A DNA stretch of 64,000 nucleotides from NCBI RefSeq assembly GCF_030272615.1, contig NC_081407.1, positions 137,954,897 through 138,018,896 of the forward strand, written 5' to 3'. The notes under the pieces are model-generated. The model had not been told where the DNA came from and searched no databases. It was given only the letters and a program-made list of their open reading frames with translations. This DNA comes from Cryptomeria japonica. Taxonomy: Eukaryota > Streptophyta > Pinopsida > Cupressales > Cupressaceae. The position numbers and the translations under genes were made by a program. Numbering within the stretch: position 1 is the stretch's first letter; each line of letters opens with the position of its first letter. Positions 46,716 to 58,134 of the stretch are shown here, piece by piece.

Positions 46716-47973
46716 TGTTAGGATAACTGGTGAACAACTGAGAGGGGGGGGGTGATTCAATTGTTAATAGATTATATCAATTAATCCACTTAATAACCTT
46801 TAACCTGATCACATAAACAAATGTCGATAAGTAATGAAACTTAACAATAAAATAGATAATCACCACAATGCAACCATACCACATAACACCATGATTCGCA
46901 TGTGGAAAACCCAGAAAGGGAAAAGCCATGGTGGGAAGCTTATCCATAGTCAGATGATACTTCTGTAGAAAGTATGTGATACAATGAGGGGCCTACACAT
47001 GCAAGAAGGCACACTTCCTAGAGCATACTGCTCATTACAAAAGAGTCTCACTGACTACAGAAAGGTAATAACCATCTCAAGATAAATGGACAACAATCCA
47101 ATAGAGTGAACTGCCAAAGTTAGCATCTACCGTGTTTGATTACAGTCCCAGTTAAGCTCAATACCAGAGGCCTTTGACCTCTTCCTTAATCCCAATTTGA
47201 TCACCTATGATCGACCAAATCTCCTTCACATATGATATTGAATTCCAGGACCACGCCACATATTCCCCATGATCTACAATGAGATCTTATATCATTTTGT
47301 ATTAACCGTAAGGCCTAAACCAATTAGGTCGGCCACCTAAAAGATATTACAATAATTTCATTACATAAATCCATATTACAATGATATGTCATGTCATCTT
47401 AAGACCAAAACTACAATAACCAATCCATAGAACATCCTGAAACATCTCGGTAATGTGTAGAGTACACGTGAATATGATACTGGTCCATAACCTAGATAGG
47501 TATCGGACCTATTCTGGGTCCACCATGCCAAAGTAATGTCTTCAAGAATTTGAAGCATGATCAAATAACATCTTCAGCATCGTGAAATCCATCTAGAAGT
47601 CGCACCAAAATCACTTATGCATCCTATCAAGATTCCTCAGTGAAAGCTTTGCCGGTTAAACCTTAAACCAATGTCGGTATGGGTTTACAAGAGTGTGTGA
47701 TAGCATCCGATTACCAAGTCAATATCAACTGACCAAAATATGCTCCAGAAGTATGTAACAAATAAAATCAAACATACTCCATAGATCCAAACATACCAGA
47801 AGTTTCCAATAGATAGTCCTTTCTGTTGGTAACACTAGATCTTCTATCGGTAACCAAAACTTGTCTATCGGTAACCAAAACCTATCTGCCGATAACCAAC
47901 CATAACAACTAGTGTTGACATCAATGACAAAACATCAATGCAACACATAATCAAATCATCCATAATTCCAATA
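46716..47973 (-). repeat. 5' LTR of element C
   Basis: It matches 41507-42752. The minus-strand start TATTGG is mutated from TGTTGG. Tandem CGGTAACC units lie near 47850-47900. Confidence 0.9.
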
Positions 47974-49080
47974 GAAGGATAGTCCAAAGTTTGATGGAAG
48001 TAACTATACTGTATGGAAGAGCTGGATGGAGGTGCACTTGAAATGTCTTGGAGAGGATTAGTTGAAGATTACTAAGAATATCTATGTTGTTCCTTAGAAT
48101 GGACCATCCACTCCTGATGAGGTTAAGGAAGAAAAATATAACATCAGAGTGAAGGAAGCATTGCTTAGTGCCCCGACTAATTCTGAAATGAAAAATGTTA
48201 TGGGACTTCAGACCGCACATGAGATCTGGGAGAAGCTTGAGATCCTGTATGAAGGTGATAGTCAAGTGAAAGTTTCTAAGTTGTAGAGTTTGAAAGGAAA
48301 GTATGAGACATTAAAGATGGGAGATGATGAAAACATACACTCATACATGGCTAAGGTGAATGAACTTGTCCTTGGTATCAGGTGTGCTGGTGGAAAGATT
48401 GAGGAAGATGAGATTGTTGCTAAGGTGTTGAGATCTTTGCCTCCTACTTATAAACATAAGGTTGCTGCTATTGATGAGATCTGGAGTGTGACTACAATAA
48501 CAAGAGATGCGTTGGTTGGAAAAATTGATGCATTTGAGCTAAGCGAATTGGGAGAATCGCATGAAGAGTTTGAGACAACATTTAGAGAATCAACATCTAT
48601 ATTCAGTAAATAGAAATATGATCCTGAAGAGTGTAGGATATCTAGATATGAAAGATAAAGAAGAGAAATAGTAGAGAAAAAAAGAGAGCTTGATGAGCTT
48701 GAAGCATTGATTTCCTGAAGATTGCCTAAAGGTGCTGGTAAGTATGATGGAAAGTTGCCCTTGAAAAGTTTTTCTTGTAATAAGATAGGACATTTTGCTT
48801 CTATATGCCCAAAGAGAATGGATAAGTATGAAAGACATGATAAGTTTGATAAGCATGATAGGAATGATAGATATGAGAAGCATAAAAAATATGATAAGCC
48901 TTACAAGTCTAACCAAAAGTTTAGGAACTAGAAGAACTGATATTATGATACAGATGAAAGTGTTACAAATGATGAATCAGAAGGAGATGAAGTTGTGTTT
49001 ATTGCCATTAAAGAAGATAGACCTGTACCTATTGATTCCACTAGTTGTTATGTTGAGGAGAAAGCTTGGTTGCAAAGGTA
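47974..49080 (+). pseudogene. element B gag, main part
   Basis: DSPKFDGSNYTVWKSWMEVH, a stop, then KGKYETLKMGDDENIHSYMA ... RCAGGKIEEDEIVAKVLRSL are the capsid-like region. The nucleocapsid near 48770 reads SFSCNKIGHFASIC, with the first Cys of the knuckle lost, followed by a very charged tail (KYERHDKFDKHDRNDRYEKH). Frameshifts lie near 48615, 48720 and 48932. The family is the same as in elements C and D, but the sequence is clearly diverged. Confidence 0.85.
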
Positions 49081-52000
49081 GAAGAAAAGGGTGAATGAGT
49101 GATTGACAGTGGTTGTTCACATCATATGACCGGTGATAAAAGAAAAATTGTAAGCATGAAAATGTATGATGGTGGAATAGTTAGATTTGGAGATGACAAA
49201 GCCTGTGTGATCCGTGGGAGAGGTTCTATTTCTTTTGATGGTAAGCATAACATTGATGATGTCTTGTATGTTGAAGGTTTGAAGCATAATATTTTGAGTG
49301 TTGGACAGATGGTTGATAAGGGTTATGATCTAGAATTCAAGGATGGTAAATGCAAGATCTTAAATGCTTGTGGTATAGAGATTGCGTCTGGGACTAAGAC
49401 TAAAGGTAACATTTTTCATTTGAATGTTGGTGAGAAAAGTTGTTTGATTGCTAAGATAGATGAGAGTTGGTTGTGGCATAGAATAATGTGTCATGTAAAC
49501 TTTGATTCATTGATTAAGATCAGTTCTACACAAGCTATTAGAGATCTGCCTAAGATTGTTAAACCCATTAATCTGGTATGCAAGGAATGTTAGATGGGTA
49601 AGAAAACAAGGATTTATTTCAAGAATAAGTAGTATACATCTAATGGACTACTAGATCTTGTGCATACTGACCTGTGTGGACCTACAAATGTTAGAAGTGT
49701 GCAGGGTAATAGATACTTTATGTTGCTAATTGATGATTATTCTAGGATGATGTGGGTTGTGTTTTTGAAGGAAAAATTAGAAACATTTGATAAATTCAAG
49801 ATATTCAAAGCTAAAGTTGAAACTGAGTCTAGATTGAAGCTGAAGTGTCCAAGATTTGATACAGGTGGAAAATTTTGTTCTGGTGAGTTGAATTCATTTA
49901 GTGAGATGCATGGAATCAGAAGACAACTATCTACTCCTAGAACCCCACAACAGAATGGAGTTGTTGAGAGAAAGAACCGTACTATTTTGGATGCTACAAG
50001 GACTATGTTGATTGAAGGAAATATTCTGAAGGTCTACTAGAGAGAAGCCATTAGCACTACAGTCTATATATTTAACAAAGTTCATATCAAAGGTGATACC
50101 GGTAAGACCCCTTATGAGCTTTGGTTTGGTCATGTTCCTACTATGAAATACTTCAAAGTTTTTGGTAGCAAGTTTTATATCAAGAGAGATGAGGATATTG
50201 GAAAGTTTGATGCTAGAAGTGATGAAGGTATCTTTTTGGGATACTCTACAAAGAGAAAAGCCTACCAGTGCTATAACAAGAGACTGAGAAAGATAGTTGA
50301 GAGTGCAAATGTGAAGGTGGATGAGAACCTTGGGAAAGAGATAAGAGCTTATGATGATGGTCAACATGTTGTCTTAGCTCCTTTTCAGCCTGAAGAGCCT
50401 AAGCATAATGATCTGGTAGAGACTGTTAATCTAGATGTTGTTGCTATTGGTGAATATGTTCAGGAACCTGAGGATTAGAAAAACAAGACTCTTAGGTATG
50501 TTAAATTGAATCATTCTGAGAATCAGATTATTGGTGATAAGAATAAAGGTGTGATGACTAGAAGAAGGTTAGCTATAGAAGAGGTATGTTTGATTTCTAA
50601 AGTTGAACCTAAAGATGTTGCTGAAGCCTGTAAAGATGATAAATGGATAAGAGCCATGGAAGAAGAGTTAGATCATGTTGAAAAGAACAACACTTGGGAA
50701 CTTGTGCCTAGACCTAAGGATAAAACTATTATTGGTACTAAGTGGGTTTTTAAGAACAAATTGAATGAAGCTGGTGAAGTAGTCAGAAATAAAGCTAGAC
50801 TAGTCTGCAAAGGATATTCACAACAAGAAGGAATTGATTATGAAGAAACTTTTGCTTCAGTTGTCAGAATTGAAGCTATTAGATTGTTACTTGCTTATGC
50901 TCCTTATAAAGATTTCAAGGTATATTAGATGGATGTCAAGTCTACATTTTTAAATGGTGATCTAGTGGAAGAGGTCTACATTGAGCAACCTGATGAATTT
51001 TCAATGTCGGATGATGGAGACATGGTATGTAAGATGAAGAAAGCACTTTATGGATTGAAACAAGCTCCTAGAGCCTGATATGCTAGATTAGACAAATACT
51101 TGTTGAAATTGGGATTTACTAAAGGTGTTGTTGACAGTAATCTATACTTTAAGATTGAAAATGATAACATTCTGATTCTTGAAGTCTTTGTTGATGACAT
51201 TAGTTTTGGTGGTGATGATGATATGAGTATGAAGTTTGCCGATGATATGCAAAAAAAATGGAGATGTCTGAGATGAAGTTTTTCTTAGGCTTGTAGATTG
51301 CACATATAGGAAAATGTATCTTTATATCTCAAACTAAGTATGTGAAGGAACTATTGAAGAAGTTTCGACTAGATGACTCCAAACTAGTTGGAACTCCTAC
51401 GGTGATTGGTTGTAAATTGTCCAAAAATGATGAATCTATGAAAGCTAATCAGAGTTTGTACAGATCTATGGTTGGTGGACTACTATATCTTACTCAGACT
51501 AGGCTTGACATTATGCATGCTATGTGTATGGATGCTAGATAACAAGTTGATTTGAAGGAGAGTCATTTCATTGTTGTTAAGAGGATATTCAGATGTCTAA
51601 AGGGAACTGTGGATTATGGTTAATGGTATCCAAAGAATGATGATTTCATGTTGTGTGCCTACACTGATGCAGATTGGGATGGTGATGTTGATGACTAGAA
51701 GAGTACTACCAGTGGAGCATTATTTTTAGGTAAGAAGTTGGTTTCATGGGCTAGCAAGAATCAAGATTCAATATCCTTATCTACTGCTGAAGCTGAGTAC
51801 ATTGCTACTGCTAGTAATTGCACTCAGATAGTTTGGATGAAGAAAATGTTGAAAGATATTAGAGTTATTCATGATGAGCCTACTATCATATACTGTGATA
51901 ATTCCAGTGCTATAAACATGTCAAATAATTCGGTGCAACATTCAAATACTAATCGTATATCAATCAAATATAATTACTTAAGAGAGCAAGTCAGTGAAGA

Positions 52001-52130
52001 GAAGGTGAAGCTGGAATATGTATCTACAAAGGAACAAATTGTTGATATTTTTACTAAGGCTTTGCCCGCAGATACATTTGTCTACTTGAGAGACAAGTTA
52101 GGGGTATCCACCCCTTTTGATGAGAACTAG
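49081..52130 (+). pseudogene. element B pol: protease, integrase, RT, RNase H
   Basis: Protease: IDSGCSHHMTGDKRK (about 49100). GAG-pre-integrase and zinc domain: WLWHRIMCH ... VCKEC, then a stop. Integrase core: HTDLCGP, RFDTGGKF (altered around the second Asp) and [29 protein letters not shown] ... YGLKQAPRA, stop, then the active-site block FVDDISFGG near 51190. The RT C-terminus (LVGTPTVIGCKLSKND) leads into RNase H at 51738-52130 (SLSTAEAEYIATASNC ... DNSSAINMSNN), ending STPFDEN-stop. More than ten stops or frameshifts are present. Unlike C and D, B keeps the RT core. Confidence 0.88.
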
Positions 52131-52452
52131 ATGCATTGAGTTGCATCGATCTGGAGGATTTTAGAGCCTTATTCTTTTATCTAAATTGGTGTTGGTGTTG
52201 CTCCCCTGCTGGAGTAGTCTATTGATTTGGTTGTGTATCCTAGGGGGAGAGAGATTCATGTTTCTATTTTAGGAGAGAGTTTGGTTTTCTATTTTGAAGA
52301 TCTTTGTCATTGATGTCAAAGGGGGAGAGAGATCATGTGAAAAACTACATTATCTATCTTGATCTTAGGGGGAGTTTGCTTATGATATCCTCTTTCTTTG
52401 CATTGACTATTTTTCACATTCATATGTTGCCATTAATGTCAAAGGGGGAGAT
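52131..52452 (+). other. 3' untranslated segment of element B
   Basis: GGGGGAG motifs occur near 52240, 52320, 52368 and 52443. The last (AAAGGGGGAGAT, 52441-52452) abuts the LTR and is the presumed polypurine tract. Confidence 0.72.
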
Positions 52453-53208
52453 TGTTGGAGTTGTTGGATATGGTTGTTCATTACTGCTACTAGGATATGT
52501 TGTTTTCATTGATCTCAACATAATCCTATGATTTATTCTGGTGAGTTTGGGGATATCTTTTGATTCGATTCTGAAGTTTGGTTTTGTTTATCACCGTTTT
52601 GCAGAATCTGGTATTTCCTCTGGTATATTCTGGTGTGATCAGATCTTGTGTTGAGGTTTTGGGATATTGTTTGGGATGATTTTGTGTACCTTTATTTCAT
52701 ATGGATCATGATTTGGTGCCCCGCAAGTTATCTTTCTTTGTGACAGTTGCTGATTGGTTGTGTTCTTGAGCTTTCTGATGTTAATCGATGAAGATTTGAT
52801 AAGTGGTATTGGTGCAGGTATTGATGATGATTCTAATATTCTTTTTGGTGTTTACTAGTTGTTTCCTATTTGTTTTGGTGACCCGCATTGATTTTTGTGT
52901 GATTTTTTGGTGGTTTTCATCAACTGGTGATGATTTTCTTTTTATGTTGTATTTCTAATGGTGTAGCATGTTGCGGTTGATCTTGGTGTGATTTTCACTA
53001 GATGTGATCATTTGGGAATTTGAATTAGGTCCATGCTATGTAATATAAATCATTATATTGGTCCAGTGGTTGATCTTTGTATCGTGTAATGTAATTTTGT
53101 GAGTTGAGGGTTTAGCCGACCTTGTTATCAAGGTTGATGGATTGTATATATAGGTGAGTTATTCACTCAATTTTGGTGTTAGTATTGTGTCCGCATTATC
53201 AGAGAGAG
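52453..53208 (+). repeat. 3' LTR of element B, part 1
   Basis: It starts TGTTGGAGTTGTTGG, matches 40153-40886, and is cut by element D at the GAGAG duplication (53204-53208). Confidence 0.9.
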
Positions 53209-53760
53209 TGTTGGTATTATGGATGAATTGATTATGTGTTGCATTGATGTTTTGTCATTGATGTCAACACTAGCTGTTATGGTTGGTTATCGACAAACAG
53301 GTTTTGGTTATCGATAGACAAGTTTTGGTTACTGACAGACAGGTTTTGGTTACCGGTAGAAGATCTAGTGTTATCGACAAAAAGGACTATCTGTTGGACA
53401 CTTCCGACATGTTTGGATCTATGGAGTATGTTTGATTTTATGTGTTACATGCTTCTAGAGCATTTTTTGGTCAGTTAGTATTGACTTGGTAATCGGATGC
53501 TATCCCACACTCTTGTAAACCCATACCGACATTGGTTTAAGGTTTAACCAGTAGAGCTTTCACTGAGGAATCTTGACAAGATGCATAAGTGGTGTTGGTG
53601 TGGCTTATAGATGGATTTCAGGATGTTGAAGATGTTCTTTGATCATGCTTCAACTGCTTGAAGATATTGCTTTGGCATGGTGGACCCGTAATAGGTCTGG
53701 TACCTATCTAGGTTATGGACTAGTATCATGTTAACGTGTACTCTACATGTTACTGAGATG

Positions 53761-53820
53761 TTTTGGGATGTTTCGGGATGTTTCAAGATGTTTCGGGATG
53801 TTTCAAGATGTTTCGGGATG
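53761..53820 (+). repeat. 10-bp tandem expansion within the 5' LTR of D
   Basis: Six units alternate between TTTCGGGATG and TTTCAAGATG (the first is TTTTGGGATG). The 3' LTR goes directly from TACTGGGATG to TTCTATGG at this point, so the change arose after insertion. Confidence 0.88.
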
Positions 53821-53951
53821 TTCTATGGATTGGTTATTGTTGTTTTGGTCTTAAGCCGACATGGCATATCATTGTAACATGGATTTATGTAATGATCTTA
53901 TTGTAATATCTTTTAGGTGGCCAACCTAATTGGTTTAGGCCTTAGGGTTAG

Positions 53952-53958
53952 TATAAAA
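53952..53958 (+). promoter_or_regulatory. TATA box of element D 5' LTR
   Basis: TATAAAA is conserved in the 3' LTR at 59143-59149 and in element C at 42109-42115 (minus). Confidence 0.62.
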
Positions 53959-54247
53959 TGATGTAAGATCTCATTGTAGATCATGGGGAATATGTGTCAT
54001 GGTCTTGGAATGCAATATCACATGCGAAGGAGATTTGGTCAATCATAGGTGATCTAATTGGGATTAAGGAATAGGTTAAAGGCCTCCGATATTGAGCTTA
54101 ACCGAGACTATAATTAGACATGGTAGATGCTATCTCTGGCAGTTCACTCTATTGGATTGTTGTTCATTTATCTTGAGGTGGTTATAACCTCTCTATATTC
54201 AGTGAGACTCTTTTGTAATGAGCAATACGCTCTAGGTACTATGCCTT

Positions 54248-54315
54248 CCTGCATGTGCAGGCCCCTCATTGTATCACATACTTTCTGTAGAAGTATCATC
54301 TGATTGTGGGTAGGC
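54248..54315 (+). promoter_or_regulatory. three successive stem-loops in the transcribed LTR region
   Basis: SL1 is CCTGC-ATGT-GCAGG. SL2 is ATACTT-TCTGTAG-AAGTAT. SL3 is GTGGG-TAGGCTT-CCCAC. They lie about 300 bp after the TATA box, so they are probably in the genomic RNA. The same three stems recur in the other copia LTRs, with paired changes. The function is not known. Confidence 0.6.
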
Positions 54316-54550
54316 TTCCCACCATGGTTTTTCCCTTTCTGGGTTTTCCACGTACAAATCATGGTGTTATGTGGTATGGTTGCATTGTGTTGATTATATG
54401 TTTCATTGTTAAGTTTTATTGCTTACCAGTATTTGTTTTTTCTTTACCTATACTTAATCAGGTTAGAGGTTATTAAGTGGATTAAATGATATAATCTGTT
54501 AACAACTTATTCACCCCTCCCTCTCAGTTATTCACCGGTTATCCTAACAA

Positions 54551-54563
54551 TTGGTATCAGATC
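54551..54563 (+). promoter_or_regulatory. primer binding site of element D
   Basis: TTGGTATCAGATC lies one base after the LTR and matches the initiator-Met tRNA 3' end except near the end. Confidence 0.82.
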
Positions 54564-54607
54564 TTTGGTCCTCTTTTGCAGAAGATTAATTGCTTGAGGT
54601 AGATCCT

Positions 54608-55750
54608 ATGGTAGCTAACACTTCAAATCCACCAACAACTATTTTCAGAAGAGAAATCTCTAAGCTTGATGGAACAAATTATGGGATATGGAAAATTCAG
54701 ATGGAGACTCATCTTAGATGTCTTGGCAAGGATATTTGGGAGATCACTGAGAAAGGATACACACATTATGATCCGACATCCAGCAATCCTACTCCTGTAG
54801 ACTTGGACAAGAATATTGAAAATGATTGCAGAGCTAGAGAATCCCTCTTGTGCACTTACTGATCGGCAAATCATGGGATTGACTGATAAATCATCGGCAA
54901 AGGTTATGTGGGATAAATTTCAAAATTTGAATGAAGGTGATCCTACTGTCAAAATTGCTAAACTTGATGGTTACCAGGTAAGATATGAAAACTTGAAGAT
55001 GGAAGATAATGAAAGAATTACCGTGTTCATAGAAAGAGTAAATGAGATTGTTATGGGAATTCAATGTTGTGGAGGATCTTTGAGTGAAGATGAAATAGTT
55101 TCCAAAGTCTTGAGAGCCCTTCCACCGACTTACAAGATGAAGGCAACTGCAATTAATGAGTTGAGAACAATGGCAAACACTTTAGTTAACAAAGACATTT
55201 TGATTGGGAAATTATCTGCTTTTGAGCTTGAAGAGTTTGGATCTTCTGGATCTATAAAGTCTGAACTTGCTTTTCATGCATCATCATCCACCAGCAAGAG
55301 TGATTGGAAAGTCTTATATGCAAAGGAATTGGAAGATATGAGGAAAGAAGATGAAGAATTTGAGCAACTTGAAGCCTTATTTGCTAGAAGAGTACCTAAA
55401 GGACTGACAGGAAGTAAGTATGAAGGAAAAGCACCTTTTAAATGTTTTTCAAGTAATAAGATTGGTCATTTTGCATCTAGATGTCCTGAAAGGAATACAA
55501 GATTTGAGGAAAGAGTTAAGAAATCATTTAAGCCTAACCAGAATAGATATAGATTCAAGAAAAGTAAACAATGCTACATAGCAGATGAGGAAGGAGTAAG
55601 TGAAGACTTTGAGGATGAACCAATAGAAGACTCTGCTTGTGGATCCAACAATGGAAAGGAATGGGTCTTCTATGCTTTAAAGGAAGATGAACTAGAACCG
55701 GCCATCATGAATGAAGAAAAGGCCCTGACAGCAAACGTTGAAGATAAGGT
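54608..55750 (+). pseudogene. element D gag
   Basis: ATG at 54608 begins MVANTSNPPTTIFRREISKL, then DGTNYGIWKIQMETHLRCLG. A frameshift near 54850 moves the frame, and the rest stays open: LTDRQIMGLTDKSSAKVMWD ... CCGGSLSEDEIVSKVLRALP, an acidic coiled segment, and the nucleocapsid with a damaged knuckle (CFSSNKIGHFASRC, second Cys changed to Ser). The Asp/Glu-rich tail leads without a break into protease. Only one frameshift separates it from a complete gag. Confidence 0.88.
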
Positions 55751-58134
55751 TGAATGGGTAATTGATAGTGGATACTCACATCATATGACTGGAGATAAAA
55801 GAAAATTGTGGTCCCTGCAAGAATACAATGGCGGTCAAGTCAATTATGGAGATGACAAAGCATGTATGATCAAAGGTAGAGGTATTATTTCTTTGGATGA
55901 CAAACATACTAGTGATAATGTCTATTATGTAGAAGGTTTGAAGAATAATCTTTTGAGTCTTGGTCAATTGGTGGACAAGGGTTTCCAACTTCAGTTTAAA
56001 GATAGAAAATGCAAAATCATTAACAAGACTGGTTTGGAGATTGCAACCGGTATTTAGACTGGAGGTAATTTATTTCACTTGAACACTGGTAATAAGACAT
56101 GTTTGATTGCTCATATTGATGAGAGTTGGTTATGGCATAAGAGGTTGTGTCATGTTGATTTTGATTGTATTGTTAAGATTAGTTCAACTAAGGCAATTAG
56201 AGATATACCTAAGATTATGAAGCCTCATAATCCAGTATGTAAGGAATGTCAATTGGGAAAGCAAGTTAGAACTTCTTTTAAGAGCATACATGATAAATCT
56301 GATGATGTACTTGATTTGATTCACATTGATTTATGTGGTCCTGCAAGGACTAGAAGCTTTCAAGGTGATAGGTATTTCATGCTGATTATTGATGACTATT
56401 CTAGAACGATGTGGGTGACTTTTCTAAGGTAGAAGTCTGAAGCCTTTGAGAAATTCAAGATCTTTAAAGCAAAGGTTGAAACAGAAACTGAATTGAAAAT
56501 CAAATGTCTAAGATCAGATCAAGGCAGTGAGTTCACTTCTCATGAATTTAACAGTTATTGTGAGACAAATGGAATTAGGAGACAAATATTTGCACCTCAA
56601 ACTCCTCAACAGAATGGAGTAGTGGAAAGAAAGAACATAACCATTTCGGATGTAGCAAGATCTATGATGATGGAAGCCAAATTGCCTCACATCTACTGGA
56701 GAGAAGCAGTGAGTACACACATCCAATAGAGTTCACATCAAAGGTGAAACCGGTAAGACCCCTTATGAATTATGGTTTGGACATACACCTAATGTTAAAT
56801 ATTTCAGAATTTTTGGAAGTAAATGCTATATCAAAAGAGATGATTCAATTGGGAAGTTTGATCCTAGATGTGATGAAGGGATATTTCTTGGTTATTCAAT
56901 TCAAAGAAAAACATATAGATGTTATGTGAAAAGATTGTAGAAAATTGTGGAGAGCACTAATGTGAAAGTGGATGAGCAATACAAAAATCAATCTATATCA
57001 TATGATAAGGAGCCGACAGTGGAAATGATCATAACTGAACAGATAATGCCTCAACTGGTACAGGAAACTGAGACAGTTACACTAGTACAATCAGAAAATT
57101 CAACTGTGACTGATGATGAGAGCAGTGAACCTGAAGTTCAGAAGACACCAAGGTATGTAAGATTAAATCATTCTGAAGATCAAATCATTGGAGATAGGAA
57201 CAAGGGAGTTATGATAAGGAGATTGGCAAATGAAGAGGTATGTCTTATTTCTTAGATTGAACTGGTATCTATTATTGAAGCTTGTAAAGATGAACATTGG
57301 TTAAAGGCTATGGAAGATGAATTAGATCAGATAGAGAAAAATGAGCCTAAAAATAAGAATGTTATTAGAACTAAATGAGTTTTTAGGAATAAACCAAATG
57401 AGGATGGTCAAGTTGTGAGAAACAAGGGTAGATTGGTTTGTAAAGGTTATTCTCAAATGGAAGGAATTGATTATGGTGAAACATTTGCACCTGTAGCTAG
57501 AATTGAAGTTGTTAGACTATTTCTTGCCTATGCAGGGTATAAGAACTATAAGGTTTATCAAATGGATGTTAAATGTGCAGTAAAGAGGATATTCCGGTAT
57601 TTGCAAGGAACAACAGAATATGGCTTATGGTATTCTAGAAATGATGATTTCACTTTATGTGCATATACTGACTCAGATTGGGCAAGAGATACTGATGACA
57701 AGAAGAACACTTCTGGTGGAGCTTTCTTTCTTGGAAAGAAATTGGTTTCATGGATCAGCAAAACATAGTCATACATTTGTTTATCTACTGTAGAAGGTGA
57801 GTATGTTGCAGCAACAACTAATTGCACTCAATTCTTGTGGATGAAGCAAATGTTGAAGGATATCAAGGTAAATCATAGTGAACTAGTAGTTATCTACTGT
57901 GATAACTCTGCAGCTATTGACATGTCTAAGAATTCAGTATTTCACTCTAAGATTAAGCATATATCAATTAAGTATAACTTTCTGAAGGACAAGGTAGAAG
58001 AAAAGGAAGTCAAATTGGTTTATGTGAACACTAAAGAACAGATTGCAGATATATTCACTAAACCACTGTCTAAGGAATCATTTGAGTATTTGAGAGACAG
58101 GTTAGGGGTTTTTGCCCCTTCGACAGAGACTTGA
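55751..58134 (+). pseudogene. element D pol: protease, integrase, deleted RT, RNase H
   Basis: Protease: VIDSGYSHHMTG, with D-S-G kept. A TAG at 56055-56057 precedes integrase: WLWHKRLCH ... CKECQLGKQ, HIDLCGP, RSDQGSEF and VVERKN, so the DDE triad is present, although a TAG and a frameshift split it. RT at 57415-57768 reads [20 protein letters not shown] ... YQMDVKC and continues in frame with AVKRIFRYLQGTTEYGLW. The whole palm with its FVDD box is missing, as in element C. RNase [18 protein letters not shown], then CDNSAAIDMSKN, ending at TGA 58132-58134. Confidence 0.9.

Larger units (their letters stand above)
41507..47973 (-). mobile_element. Ty1/copia element C, minus strand, RT-deleted, nested in element B gag
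   Basis: It runs from TGTTAGGATAACCG (41507) to CCAATA (47973), flanked by CAAGG (41502-41506) and GAAGG (47974-47978). It has two LTRs, primer binding site, gag, protease, integrase, a shortened RT and RNase H. The RT deletion is the same as in element D. Internal order and LTR sequence place C and D in one subfamily. Confidence 0.92.
53209..54549 (+). repeat. 5' LTR of element D
   Basis: It is 1341 bp, against 1265 bp for the 3' LTR. Most of the difference is six extra 10-bp units (GATGTTTCGG type) at 53761-53820. U3 has four tandem units of about 21 bp (GGTTATCGACAGACAGGTTT type, 53278-53360). A TATA box is at 53952-53958, and three hairpins follow at 54248-54315. Confidence 0.92.
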
